A DNA stretch of 64,000 bases from Streptomyces microflavus (GCF_014650075.1 NZ_BMUG01000007.1:1-64000), one strand, 5' to 3'; positions 34,390 through 42,837 are shown, counted from the first letter of the stretch. Program-made: numbers and translations. The notes: generated by a model not told the origin, from the sequence alone.

Positions 34390-35315
34390 GCGGACGCCAC
34401 CGCCGCACGCGTCTCGTGGGCTCCGGCGGTCCCGGCCGACGCGCTCGGGGTGAGCAGCGGCGGGGCGTCCGGGGAGCGGAGGTGGGCGAGGAGGAGCTCC
34501 TCCAGGGAGGGTTCCGTGGTGGCCCAGAGGGACTCGTCCACGGGGCCCTCCTTCCTTACGAGGGCGGTGAGCTGACGTCCCGTCGTACGGGATTCGACGA
34601 CGGTGTGCGGGGCCAGGCCGTGGTCTGTGCGGCCGGTGACCAAGGCGTGCGCGGAGACGATGTCCTCGGCCTCGCCGCCGAGCCGGACGCGGCCGCCGTC
34701 GACGAACAGCAGGAAGTCGCAGGCGCCCTCCAGCTCGGTGAGGATGTGCGAGGACATCACGATGGTGGTGCCGTGCTCGGCGGTCTCCGCCATCAGCACG
34801 CCCATCAGCTCGTGCCGGGCGAGGGGGTCGAGGTCGGCCATCGGCTCGTCCAGCAGCATCAGTTCGGGCCGCTTCCCCAGCGCGAGGGCCAGGGCGAGCC
34901 GGGTCCGCTGCCCGCCGGAGAGCGTACGGACGCGGGCCTTGCGCGGCAGCTTCCCGGCGATCCGGTCGGCGGTCCCGGCGTCCCAGCGCACGGGGTTGAG
35001 CTCGCCCCCGGACCACAGCGTGTCGGCCACGGTGAGCTGCGGGTACAGGGGCTTGTCCTGGGGCACGTAGGCGATGCGCCCGCGTACGGCGGAGAGGTCG
35101 GCGGAGCCGAGGACGGTGAGGGACCCGGCGTTCGGCCGGGCGAGTCCCGCCGCCAGGTTCAACAGGGTCGACTTGCCCGCCCCGTTGGGACCGACCAGGG
35201 CGCAGACCCGCCCGGCGGGGAGCCGGAAGGAGCAGCCGTCCAGGGCCGTGTGCGCGCCCCTTCTTCGCCCGTAGGTCATCGTGAGGCCCCGGGCCTCCAT
35301 CGCAGCACCTGTCAT
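34386..35315 (-). CDS. ABC transporter ATPase
   Basis: 309 residues. Walker A GPNGAGKST (about 43-51), Q-loop VPQDKPLY, signature LSGGQRTRLALALAL, Walker B LMLLDEPMADLDP and H-loop VMSSHILTEL. The C-terminal extension of about 90 residues is typical of YtrB-type exporter ATPases. Overlaps the GntR gene stop (35315) and the permease start, so all three genes are coupled. Confidence 0.93.
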   Translation of the reverse strand: MTGAAMEARGLTMTYGRRRGAHTALDGCSFRLPAGRVCALVGPNGAGKSTLLNLAAGLARPNAGSLTVLGSADLSAVRGRIAYVPQDKPLYPQLTVADTLWSGGELNPVRWDAGTADRIAGKLPRKARVRTLSGGQRTRLALALALGKRPELMLLDEPMADLDPLARHELMGVLMAETAEHGTTIVMSSHILTELEGACDFLLFVDGGRVRLGGEAEDIVSAHALVTGRTDHGLAPHTVVESRTTGRQLTALVRKEGPVDESLWATTEPSLEELLLAHLRSPDAPPLLTPSASAGTAGAHETRAAVASA

Positions 35316-35728
35316 CAGTCCTGGTCCCCCTTGTACGTGCTGTCCAGTACGGCGGTGAAGAGCGCGCTGACGTCGTCCTTCTCCAGCCCGGCCGACCGTG
35401 CCCGGCGGGCCCAGTCGGCGAGTTCGGTGCGCAGCGGCGAGTCGGTGGCGGATGCCCCGGCCGCGGTGCCGAGCGTCCTGCGGACGAAGGTGCCGAGCCC
35501 GCGCCGCGCCTCGACGAGGCCCTCGCGCTCCAGCTCCCGGTACGCCTTGAGGACGGTGTTCGGGTTGATGGCGGTGGCCTCGACGACCTCGCGGGCGGTG
35601 GGCAGCCGGTCGCCGGGCTGCAGAACGCCCAGGCGCAGGGCCTGCTTCGTCTGCTGGACGATCTGGAGGTAGGTCGCGACGCCGCTGCGCCGGTCGATGC
35701 GGAACTCGACCGCTGCTGACTCTGCCAT
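35315..35728 (-). CDS. GntR-family (YtrA subfamily) repressor
   Basis: 137 residues from ATG 35728. The winged-helix domain (about 10-80) includes LRLGVLQPGDRLPTAREVVEATAINPNTVLKAYRELEREGLV; the short C-terminal region (about 50 residues) is the YtrA-type dimerisation arm rather than a large ligand domain. It is the first gene of an ABC exporter operon. A perfect palindrome begins 6 nt upstream of its start codon, strongly suggesting autoregulation; the inducer is probably the exported compound or a cell-envelope stress signal. Confidence 0.92.
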   Translation of the reverse strand: MAESAAVEFRIDRRSGVATYLQIVQQTKQALRLGVLQPGDRLPTAREVVEATAINPNTVLKAYRELEREGLVEARRGLGTFVRRTLGTAAGASATDSPLRTELADWARRARSAGLEKDDVSALFTAVLDSTYKGDQD

Positions 35729-35733
35729 GACCA

Positions 35734-35767
35734 CCACCCTTTCACTAATTGAGTAGTGAAAGGGTGG
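35734..35767. promoter_or_regulatory. GntR/YtrA operator palindrome
   Basis: Perfect inverted repeat with 14-bp arms: CCACCCTTTCACTA, spacer ATTGAG, TAGTGAAAGGGTGG. It covers the ribosome-binding region just before the GntR start, so bound repressor would block transcription start or early elongation. Confidence 0.85.
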
Positions 35768-35821
35768 CCTAAGGGAGGGGCGGCGTCAAGTGACGCCGCC
35801 CCTGTACGTGCGGGGGGAGGG

Positions 35822-36145
35822 CTACCGCGTCCGTGCGGAGCGCAGTTCCTCGTTGATGCGCTGGGCCTCTTCGAGCTGGTCCTCGAGGATGACGATGCGG
35901 CAGGCATCCTCGATCTTGGTGCCCTGGTCCACGAGTTCGCGGGCACGGGAGGCGATGCGCAGCTGGTAGCGGGAGTAGCGGCGGTGGCCGCCTTCGGAGC
36001 GCAGCGGGGTGATCAGGCGGTTCTCGCCGAGCGCGCGGAGGAAGGCGGGCGAGGTGGAGAGCATCTCGGCGGCCCGGCCCATGGTGTAGGCGGGATAGTC
36101 GTCGTCGTCCAGGTTGTCGGTGGGGCGGGTACTGCTAGGGGGCAT
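35822..36145 (-). CDS. MerR-family helix-turn-helix regulator
   Basis: 107 residues from ATG 36145. The MerR-type N-terminal domain (about 20-65) is recognisable by YTMGRAAEMLSTSPAFLRALGENRLITPLRSEGGHRRYSR, the GGHRRYS wing being diagnostic. A C-terminal coiled helix (about 75-105, EDACRIVILEDQLEEAQRINEEL) would dimerise. There are no Cys ligands, so it is not a metal sensor of the classic kind. A long leader with a 32-bp palindrome precedes it. Targets unknown. Confidence 0.85.
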   Translation of the reverse strand: MPPSSTRPTDNLDDDDYPAYTMGRAAEMLSTSPAFLRALGENRLITPLRSEGGHRRYSRYQLRIASRARELVDQGTKIEDACRIVILEDQLEEAQRINEELRSARTR

Positions 36146-36689
36146 AACACCTTCTCTTTCGGGGACGCGCGGAGGCACGCCGTGGGGACACGTCGGGGGG
36201 CCCGAGTGCCGTACGGCACTCGGGCCCCGAGCTTCAACACCATCTGCCGACTGACTTACGTCGGCCTTCTTTTTCCGCCGGTCCGCCGGTGAGGGCGGGA
36301 GAGCGGGGATCGCGGATGCGTGACCGGGGACCACCTTCCGATCTGGGGCCTGCGGTACCCGGGCGGTGTGTGCCTCGCCCGGGCGATCCTGATGGCGTCT
36401 GCTCCTTACCTCGTTCGGTTCGGTTACTGGACGGACAGGAGGAATACGGCTGCGCGACCCCGGGGGCCGCCCGGCCCGGCAATCAGCGGAGGAACCCACC
36501 GTTTCCGGCTCCACCACTCCACTGCCGTGCCCTCTTCGCTGTCCGGCTACGAGAAAAACACTAGACCCGACGTACGGGAGATGTCTACTCCCGCCACGAT
36601 AGATTTTCTTCCGGGTGAAGATGCGAGGTTCAGGGCTCGGCGCGGTACATGAGGTACTGAGGCTCAGGACTCGGTGCGGTACGTGCGGC
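36146..36689. other. Non-coding region upstream of MerR gene
   Basis: These 544 bases hold no supported gene. They contain the perfect palindrome at 36197-36228, a region (about 36460-36610) that is less G+C rich than average and may carry promoters, and a decayed copy of the mshD 3' end (36629-36654). Confidence 0.5.
36197..36228. promoter_or_regulatory. Perfect 32-bp palindrome in MerR-gene leader
   Basis: GGGGCCCGAGTGCC-GTAC-GGCACTCGGGCCCC is completely symmetric. It lies 52 nt upstream of the MerR start. It could be a leader hairpin/attenuator, a terminator for minus-strand transcription entering from the right, or a protein-binding site. Confidence 0.6.
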
Positions 36690-36714
36690 TCAGGACTCGG
36701 TCCGGTACATCAGG
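36629..36714. repeat. Three copies of a 26-bp unit at the 3' end of mshD
   Basis: Units 36629-36654, 36663-36688 and 36689-36714 share the pattern YTCAGGRCTCGGYNCGGTACRTNNGG. The third is the natural end of mshD (its stop is inside); the other two lie just beyond it. This looks like serial duplication of the gene end. Confidence 0.8.
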
Positions 36715-37613
36715 TCCACCTCGTGGGTGGTGAAGCCCATCCGCTCGTACACCGTCACCGCCGGCGTGTTGTCCGCGTCGACGTAGAGCATCACGGTGGG
36801 CAGCCCCTCGGCGGCCAGGTGGTGCAGGCCGATCGAGGTCAGCGCCTTGCCGAGGCCGCCGCCCTGCGCGTCGGGCAGCACGCCGACGACGTACACCTCG
36901 CCCAGCCCCTCCTCGGCGTGCACCTTCGTCCAGTGGAAGCCGATGAGCGCGCCGTCCCGCTCGGCCAGGAAGAACCCCTTCGGGTCGAACCAGGGCTCCG
37001 CCTTGCGGTCGTCCAGGTCCTGCTGGGTCAGCGACCCCTGCTCGGGGTGGTGAGCAAAGGCGGCGCGGTTCACGGCGAGCCAGGCGGCGTCGTCACGGCC
37101 CGGCTCGAAGGTCCGTACGGTGACGCCCTCGGGCAGTACGGGCTCCGCGAGGTCGAGGGGGACCAGGCTCCGCCGGAGCTGGCGCAGCTCGCGGAAGAGG
37201 GAGAGGCCGAGGACCTGGGCCAGGTGCCGGGCGGCCGAGCTGCCGCCGTGCGCCCAGACCCGCAGCCGCTTGCCGGTCGCGGCGAGGAGCGCGGCGCCCA
37301 GCGCCCGCCCGTGCCCGGTGCCGCGCCGCTCGGGATGGACGACGAGCTCGGCGGCCGGGGCCTCGACCGGGTCGGTGTCCTCCAACTGCGCGTAACCGGC
37401 GAGGGTCCCGTCGCTGGTGAGCAGGAAGTGGCGTACACCGACGCGGTGTCCGCCCCGGATCCGGAGCCTCCCCTGCTCGGAGACCGCCTGCCTGCCGTCG
37501 AACCGGGCCGCCTCGCCGAGGAGTTCGAGAACGGCGTCGGCCTGGGCGGGATCGAGCGCGTCGAGGGCCTGAATCTCGCGCCCGGGGGAGGGGAGGGGTG
37601 CGTCAGTCGTCAT
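36690..37613 (-). CDS. mshD: Mycothiol synthase
   Basis: 307 residues with two tandem GNAT domains. The N-terminal one (about 1-135) has AELVVHPERRGTGHGRALGAAL; the C-terminal one (about 160-305) has GEVYVVGVLPDAQGGGLGKALT and VMLYVDADNTPAVTVYERMGF. The family-specific RKAEPWFDPKGFFLAE segment precedes the second. It acetylates Cys-GlcN-Ins with acetyl-CoA to finish mycothiol, the actinobacterial thiol, in the cytoplasm. ATG 37613. Confidence 0.95.
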   Translation of the reverse strand: MTTDAPLPSPGREIQALDALDPAQADAVLELLGEAARFDGRQAVSEQGRLRIRGGHRVGVRHFLLTSDGTLAGYAQLEDTDPVEAPAAELVVHPERRGTGHGRALGAALLAATGKRLRVWAHGGSSAARHLAQVLGLSLFRELRQLRRSLVPLDLAEPVLPEGVTVRTFEPGRDDAAWLAVNRAAFAHHPEQGSLTQQDLDDRKAEPWFDPKGFFLAERDGALIGFHWTKVHAEEGLGEVYVVGVLPDAQGGGLGKALTSIGLHHLAAEGLPTVMLYVDADNTPAVTVYERMGFTTHEVDLMYRTES

Positions 37614-37914
37614 GAGGACGAGCGTACGGCGAGGGAGTGGGGGGCGGGGGCGTGCGGGGGCGGCCGGTCATGTGCTCCTGGAAGGGGCGCCTGCATCGGT
37701 GTGGGGCGCGGTGTCCGGGTGGGTGTCGGGCGCGGTGTCCGGGTGGGCATCGGACGGGGCCGGGGCGTTCAGGACGTCGTCCGCGATGCGGGAGAGGTCC
37801 TCCGCGCTGGGCAGCAGATGCCGCACCCCTTCCGGGAGCCCGGCATACGTGCTGAGTCCAGCTCGAAGCGGGTCGGGCACTTGCCCATGAGGAGCACGAT
37901 GTGACCCCAGGGCT

Positions 37915-37939
37915 ATTGCGCAACAGCCTGTTGCGCAAT
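37915..37939. promoter_or_regulatory. Perfect 25-bp palindrome with TTGCGCAA cores
   Basis: ATTGCGCAACAG-C-CTGTTGCGCAAT, 12-bp arms and a single central base. A related half-site, CCTGTTGCGC, recurs at about 38126-38135, nearer the 5'-nucleotidase gene. It is a good candidate operator for an unidentified dimeric regulator. Confidence 0.6.
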
Positions 37940-38176
37940 TGAGTCGGGCCAGGTACGGCCGATCTGCCAGTACATCCGGAGCATCTCGGTGTTGACCTCC
38001 GAGCCCCCGCGGCGCCGTGACGTTTCTGCCCGGATATGTGATCCAAACAGGTGACAGGAGCCCCTTCCGAACCGTTTCAGACACGCCATTTGGCCGGATG
38101 GCAACCAGTCCGTAACCCCGAACACCTGTTGCGCTACGCGCGTTGACTCTAGGCTGCGGCACGCAGGATTCCAGAC

Positions 38177-38202
38177 GTGTGACACCGAGGTGTGACACCG
38201 AC
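38177..38202 (+). repeat. Tandem 13-bp repeat before 5'-nucleotidase gene
   Basis: GTGTGACACCGAG is followed directly by GTGTGACACCGAC. It lies 41 nt before the start codon, in the expected leader or promoter; each unit contains the palindrome GTGTGACAC-like core. Confidence 0.65.
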
Positions 38203-38242
38203 CAGCGTCACTACCGACACCACTGACACCACAAGGGGACCG

Positions 38243-40066
38243 ATGTCAGCGACTCCGCAGAAGAACCGTTCGGCCCGGCGGATGCTCGCCGCCGCCGCCG
38301 GTCTGGCCACCGTGGGCGCCCTCGTCGCCGCGATGCCGGCCGGTGCCCATGACCGGGGCAACGGGCACGGTCATGGCAACGGGCACGGCCACAAGCCCCG
38401 TACCGTAGATGTGCAGTTGCTGTCCTTCAACGACCTGCACGGCAACCTGGAGCCCCCGGCCGGTTCTGCGGGCAACGTCTCCGAGACGCAGCCCGACGGC
38501 ACGGTGAAGGCGATCCCCGCCGGTGGCGTCGAGTACCTGGCGACCTCGCTGCGCACCGCGCGCAAGGGCAACCCGTACTCCGTCACGGCGGCCGGCGGCG
38601 ACATGGTCGGCGCGAGCCCGCTGCTGTCGGGCCTCTTCCACGACGAGCCCACGATCGAGGCGCTCAACAAGATAGACCTGGACGTCTCGGCGGTCGGCAA
38701 CCACGAGTTCGACGAGGGCGCGACCGAGCTGGCCCGCCTCCAGAACGGCGGCTGTCACCCGGTCGAGGGCTGTTACGAGAAGGGCAAGAAGTTCAAGGGC
38801 GCGGACTTCCCCTACCTGGCGGCCAACGTCACCAAGGAGAAGACCGGCAAGCCGCTGCTCAAGCCGTACACGGTCTGGAAGAAGAACGGCGTCAAGATCG
38901 GCTTCATCGGTGTGACCCTGGAGGGCACCCCGGACATCGTCACCGCGAACGGGGTCAAGGGCCTCAAGTTCCACGACGAGGTCAAGACGATCAACAAGTA
39001 CGCCAAGGAGCTCGACCGCAAGGGCGTCAAGTCCATCGTCGCGTTGATCCACGAGGGCGGGGCCCCGGCCTCCACCTCGTACAACTACGACTGCGACAGC
39101 CCCGGCGCGGGCGACGGCATCTCCGGCCCGATCGTCGACATCGCGAAGGGCATCACGCCGAAGGTGGACGCCCTGGTCACGGGCCACACCCACCAGGCGT
39201 ACGTGTGCACCGTCCCGGACCCGGCGGGCAAGCCGCGCATGGTCACCTCGGCCTCGTCGTTCGGCAAGCTGTACACGGACACCACGCTCACCTACGACCG
39301 CCGCACCAACGACATCGTCCGTACGTCGGTGAAGTCCGCGAACCACGTTGTGACCCGGGACCAGCCCAAGGCCACGGACATGACCCGCCTGATCGAGCGC
39401 TGGAACAAGCTGGCCGCCCCGATCGCCAACCGGCCGCAGGGCTGGATCAGCGCCGACATCAACGGCCGCGGCTCCACGGCCCCCGAGAAGCCGCTCGGCA
39501 ACGTCATCGCCGACGCCCAGCTCGAAGGCCTCGCCCCGGCCGACAAGGGCGGCGCGGAAGTCGCGTTCATGAACCCGGGCGGCATCCGCGCGGACCTGGT
39601 CCACAAGGCGTCCGGCAGTGAGGGCGACGGGGTCGTCACGTACGGCGAGGCGTTCACCGTCCAGCCGTTCACCAACATGATGAACGTCGTCGACCTGACC
39701 GGCGCCCAGCTGGTCACCGCGCTCCAGCAGCAGGTCAGCGGCTCCAACGAGGCCAGCCCGAAGATCCTCCAGGTCTCCAAGGGCCTCACCTACACCCTCG
39801 ACCTGACGAAGACCGGCGCGGCCCGCGTGGTCACCGACACCATCAAGCTCAACGGTGCGGCGATCGACCCGGCCAAGACGTACCGCGTCGCGATGAACGA
39901 GTTCCTCGCGGGCGGCGGCGACGGCTTCGCGGCCCTCGGCCAGGGCACGAACAAGCTGGTCGGCGCGTCCGACCTGGACCTGTTCAACGCCTACCTGGCG
40001 GCCCACTCCACGGCCGCGGCCCCGCTCGCCCCGCCGGCGACGGACCGGATCACGGTCATCCAGTAG
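38243..40066 (+). CDS. Secreted 5'-nucleotidase / bifunctional metallophosphatase
   Basis: 607 residues from ATG 38243 (AAGGGGAC upstream). The signal peptide is about residues 1-33 (RRMLAAAAGLATVGALVAAMPAGA), followed by a His/Gly stretch. The calcineurin-like metallophosphatase domain has LLSFNDLHGNLEPP, GGDMVGASPLLSG, VGNHEFDEG and VTGHTHQAYVC. The C-terminal 5'-nucleotidase domain has GGIRADLVHKASG, VTYGEAFTVQPFTNMM and NEFLAGGGDGF. It releases phosphate from nucleotides outside the cell. Single gene closed by the terminator at 40080-40112. Confidence 0.95.
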   Translation: MSATPQKNRSARRMLAAAAGLATVGALVAAMPAGAHDRGNGHGHGNGHGHKPRTVDVQLLSFNDLHGNLEPPAGSAGNVSETQPDGTVKAIPAGGVEYLATSLRTARKGNPYSVTAAGGDMVGASPLLSGLFHDEPTIEALNKIDLDVSAVGNHEFDEGATELARLQNGGCHPVEGCYEKGKKFKGADFPYLAANVTKEKTGKPLLKPYTVWKKNGVKIGFIGVTLEGTPDIVTANGVKGLKFHDEVKTINKYAKELDRKGVKSIVALIHEGGAPASTSYNYDCDSPGAGDGISGPIVDIAKGITPKVDALVTGHTHQAYVCTVPDPAGKPRMVTSASSFGKLYTDTTLTYDRRTNDIVRTSVKSANHVVTRDQPKATDMTRLIERWNKLAAPIANRPQGWISADINGRGSTAPEKPLGNVIADAQLEGLAPADKGGAEVAFMNPGGIRADLVHKASGSEGDGVVTYGEAFTVQPFTNMMNVVDLTGAQLVTALQQQVSGSNEASPKILQVSKGLTYTLDLTKTGAARVVTDTIKLNGAAIDPAKTYRVAMNEFLAGGGDGFAALGQGTNKLVGASDLDLFNAYLAAHSTAAAPLAPPATDRITVIQ

Positions 40067-40079
40067 ATCTCCTGTGGAT

Positions 40080-40112
40080 GAGGGGCGGTGGGCCTGTGGC
40101 CTGCCGCCCCTC
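40080..40112 (+). terminator. Terminator after 5'-nucleotidase gene
   Basis: Stem GAGGGGCGGTGGGCC / GGCCTGCCGCCCCTC with 13 of 15 positions paired, loop TGT, followed by CTCCTTTA. Confidence 0.8.
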
Positions 40113-40199
40113 CTCCTTTACGCTCCTGGAGATCAGGCTCCCGGAGCAGGGGGCCGGTTGTCGGACACACCGCTTCCCAGTCCCCAAGGAGCACGTCGG

Positions 40200-40457
40200 G
40201 TGAGCAACGTACTGACCATGAGATCCGCCCGGGTACGGGCTGACCACCAGGCGTCGGGGACCGTCACGGACATGGTCGACTTCTCCGACGGATCGGGAAC
40301 CGGACCGGGAACCGGATCGGTACCGCCCCGGGTGGTTGCCTACGCGGAGCGCGAGCTGCCTCCGGGAGGCATACCCGCCTACCGTGCGGCCCGCGGCAGC
40401 GGCGCTCGCTCCTTCGCCCTGTGGGCCGACGAGCACCGCCGCTGTGCCTGCCTTTGA
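40200..40457 (+). CDS. Small hypothetical protein (possible N-terminal part of a frameshifted gene)
   Basis: 85 residues from GTG 40200, with AAGGAG 9 nt upstream. No family recognised; a Gly/Thr-rich middle and the segment VVAYAERELPPGGIPAYRAARG. The stop overlaps a TTG in the next frame by 4 nt (TTGA). That second frame has no ribosome-binding site of its own, so the two may originally have been one protein. Confidence 0.5.
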   Translation: MSNVLTMRSARVRADHQASGTVTDMVDFSDGSGTGPGTGSVPPRVVAYAERELPPGGIPAYRAARGSGARSFALWADEHRRCACL

Positions 40458-40693
40458 CGGCGCTGGTCCTCGTGTTCTCCGTCTTCGACGGTACCCCCGG
40501 CAACGAGGGAGGTGTCGCGCGCGGCCCCCGGCGCATCAGGTGGCGCGCACAGGGACAGCTCCCGGTGGAGTTCAGATCCGGCGGCGACAAGCTGCATCTG
40601 CACTCGCCGGGCCTGGACTGGCGGCTCGGGGCCGCGCTCATCGCCCTGCTGCGCAGCTTCATGCCCGGCTCGTGGGAAGGCAGGAAGAAGTGA
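40454..40693 (+). CDS. Small hypothetical protein, possibly continuation of the preceding ORF
   Basis: 79 residues from TTG 40454. It starts with a hydrophobic stretch (TALVLVFSVFDG), then a basic region and a short hydrophobic helix (WRLGAALIALLRSFMPG). The stop overlaps the GTG of the next gene (GTGA), implying that this frame is translated. No family recognised. Confidence 0.5.
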   Translation: MTALVLVFSVFDGTPGNEGGVARGPRRIRWRAQGQLPVEFRSGGDKLHLHSPGLDWRLGAALIALLRSFMPGSWEGRKK

Positions 40694-41097
40694 CCGGCCG
40701 CGCGGACCACGCCGGCGGGGGTGGTGTTCCGGGGCCGCGCCCAGGAGAACTGGGCCCCGTGCCCGACCGGCAGCAGCCCCCCTACCAGCCCTGGGCGCCT
40801 GGTGTACCCGGGTCGTACGCGCCTCCGCAGGCCCGGGAGTTCAGCGTCGGCTACCGGCGGTGGGCCGGCATCCTGCTCTGGTCCGCGATCATCATCGCGG
40901 TGCTTGTGGTGGGTGCGTTCGTGGTGAGCCTTGTCCTCCTCGCCCAGGCGGACGCGGATGTGCGGAAGGCTTCCCACGGCTATCTCGCGATCTTCCTCTG
41001 GTTCGGTATCACCGCCGCGATCCCGGTCCTGCTGGCGGTCGGCATCCCCGGCGTGGTCATGACGCGGCGGGTGCGGTCCTCGTCCCGTACGCACTGA
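40690..41097 (+). CDS. Small membrane protein, two transmembrane helices
   Basis: 135 residues from GTG 40690. A Pro/Gly-rich cytoplasmic N-terminus (about 50 residues) is followed by two helices, ILLWSAIIIAVLVVGAFVVSLVLLA and YLAIFLWFGITAAIPVLLAVGI, and a short basic tail. Coupled to the preceding small ORF. No known family. Confidence 0.65.
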   Translation: MTGRADHAGGGGVPGPRPGELGPVPDRQQPPYQPWAPGVPGSYAPPQAREFSVGYRRWAGILLWSAIIIAVLVVGAFVVSLVLLAQADADVRKASHGYLAIFLWFGITAAIPVLLAVGIPGVVMTRRVRSSSRTH

Positions 41098-41213
41098 CTT
41101 CCTGGGTACTGACTTCCCGGTTACGCCGCTCCAGGGCCGGGACTCGGTGCGTCAACCCCGTTGTGCGAGGCGGGATTTTATGGCTTCGGCCAGGTGTCCC
41201 TACGGTCGGAATC

Positions 41214-42704
41214 ATGGACTGGAATCTTGAGACGGCCGAGAACCTCGGCGCCGCCCTGCGTGCCGGTGACGTGACCTCGGTGGAGCTGACCGACGAGGCG
41301 ATCACCCGCATCGAGCGGGACGACAAGGCGATCAACGCGATATGTGTGCCGGACTTCGACCGTGCACGGGCCGCCGCGCGCGGTGCCGACCGGGCGCGTG
41401 CCCGGGGTGAGGACCGGCCGTTGCTCGGCATCCCCGTGACGGTCAAGGAGTCGTACGACATCGCCGGGCTTCCGACGACCTGGGGCATGCCGCCGTACCG
41501 CGACCACCAGCCGGCCGAGGACGCCGTGCAGGTGTCGCGGCTCAAGGCGGCGGGCGCGGTGGTGCTCGGCAAGACCAATGTGCCCCTGGGGCTGCAGGAC
41601 GTGCAGACCTTCAACGACATCTACGGCACCACCAACAACCCGTGGGACCACCGCCGTACTCCGGGCGGATCCTCCGGCGGATCGGCGGCGGCCCTCGCGT
41701 CCGGATTCGGCGCGCTGTCCATCGGCTCCGACCTCGCCGGATCGCTGCGCACCCCCGCACACTTCTGTGGCATCTACGCCCACAAGCCGACGCTCGGGCT
41801 GGTGGCGAGCCGCGGAATGGTCCCGCCGGACGCCCCGGCGCTTCCCGCCGAGCACGACCTCGCCGTCGTCGGTCCGATGGCGCGCTCTGCCCGCGACCTC
41901 ACGCTCCTGCTCGACGTCATGGCCGGACCGGACCCGCTGACGCTCGGTACGGCGTACGGCCTGACGCTGCCGCCCGCGCGCCACGAGCGGCTCCGCGATT
42001 TCCGCGTCCTGGTCCTCGACGAGCATCCGCTCATTCCGACCGGGGCCGCCGTGCGGGCGGGCGTGGAACGGGTGGCCGACGCGCTGGTCGACGGCGGTGC
42101 CCGGGTCGAGCGGCACAGTCCCCTGCTGCCCGATCCGGCCGAAGCGGGCGTGCTCTACATGCAGTTGCTGGTCTCGGGATCCGTCGCGCGATTCCCCACC
42201 GACGCGTACGAGCAACTGCGCTCCATGGTTGCCGAGTTGCCGGTGGGCGACCGGAGTCTCCAAGCGGCACGGCTGCGCGGCATGGTGCTCAGCCACCGCG
42301 ACTGGATCGAGGTGAACAACCTTCGCGAGCTCCACCGCCACGGCTGGCGGCGGCTGTTCACCGAGTTCGACGCCGTGGTGTGTCCCGTCACGCCCACTCC
42401 CGCGTTCCCGCACGACCACCACCCCGATCCGCTGGAGCGCCTGATCGCCGTCGACGGCGTCGAGTTCCCGTACTTCGACCAACTCGTCTGGGCCGGCCTG
42501 CCCACCATGCCCGGTCTGCCCGCCACCGCCGTACCCGCGGGCCGGTCACCGGAAGGTCTGCCGGTGGGGGTGCAGATCATCGGCCCGATGTTCGAGGACC
42601 GGACTCCGTTGCGGCTGGCCGAACTGCTTGAGCAGAGGATCGGCGGGTTCCGGGCGCCGGAGCAGGGGCCCGGGGCCCGGGGTGACGCCGTTCGTGGGTC
42701 CTGA
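41214..42704 (+). CDS. Amidase-signature-family hydrolase
   Basis: 496 residues from ATG 41214; the ribosome-binding site is weak (GGTCGGAA). The Ser-Ser-Lys triad of amidase-signature enzymes is present: Lys78 (PVTVKES), a cis-Ser in TPGGSSGGS (about 149-157) and nucleophile Ser177 (GSDLAGSLRTPA). Usual family length. It hydrolyses an amide bond in an unknown small substrate in the cytoplasm; the neighbours give no pathway. Confidence 0.93.
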   Translation: MDWNLETAENLGAALRAGDVTSVELTDEAITRIERDDKAINAICVPDFDRARAAARGADRARARGEDRPLLGIPVTVKESYDIAGLPTTWGMPPYRDHQPAEDAVQVSRLKAAGAVVLGKTNVPLGLQDVQTFNDIYGTTNNPWDHRRTPGGSSGGSAAALASGFGALSIGSDLAGSLRTPAHFCGIYAHKPTLGLVASRGMVPPDAPALPAEHDLAVVGPMARSARDLTLLLDVMAGPDPLTLGTAYGLTLPPARHERLRDFRVLVLDEHPLIPTGAAVRAGVERVADALVDGGARVERHSPLLPDPAEAGVLYMQLLVSGSVARFPTDAYEQLRSMVAELPVGDRSLQAARLRGMVLSHRDWIEVNNLRELHRHGWRRLFTEFDAVVCPVTPTPAFPHDHHPDPLERLIAVDGVEFPYFDQLVWAGLPTMPGLPATAVPAGRSPEGLPVGVQIIGPMFEDRTPLRLAELLEQRIGGFRAPEQGPGARGDAVRGS

Positions 42705-42837
42705 GGCTGACGGCTCCTCCCCCGCGCGGCGGGAGCGGACTCCGGATGTCCAGCCCGGGAGCTGATGGCGTGGGCGGTGCGAACGAACAGGATGAATTCC
42801 ACCGAGCACCAGCCCCTCAGGAGAAGAGGAAAACACC

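Larger units (their letters stand above)
37614..38242. other. Degraded intergenic segment with YhcG/DUF1016 remnant
   Basis: No intact gene is supported. On the minus strand, 37989-37913 encodes a peptide ending with EMLRMYWQIGRTWPDSIAQQAVAQ; the stretch EMLRMYWQIGR matches the N-terminal signature of DUF1016/YhcG PDDEXK nucleases, but nothing of the rest follows. A second minus-strand open stretch (37860-37668), with PSAEDLSRIADDVLNAP and an Asp/His/Thr/Pro repeat, may be another gene fragment. A 25-bp palindrome (37915-37939) overlaps the remnant. Confidence 0.45.

Noticed and set aside
37603..38046. Minus-strand protein-coding gene between mshD and the palindrome
   Set aside because: The translation is compositionally random (Arg/Pro/Ser-rich) and overlaps the DUF1016 remnant in another frame; only fragments can be supported.
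38246..40006. Long minus-strand open frame opposite the 5'-nucleotidase
   Set aside because: A G+C-driven antisense shadow of a clearly recognised gene. The same applies to long frames opposite ppk, pst, the hydrolases and the protease.
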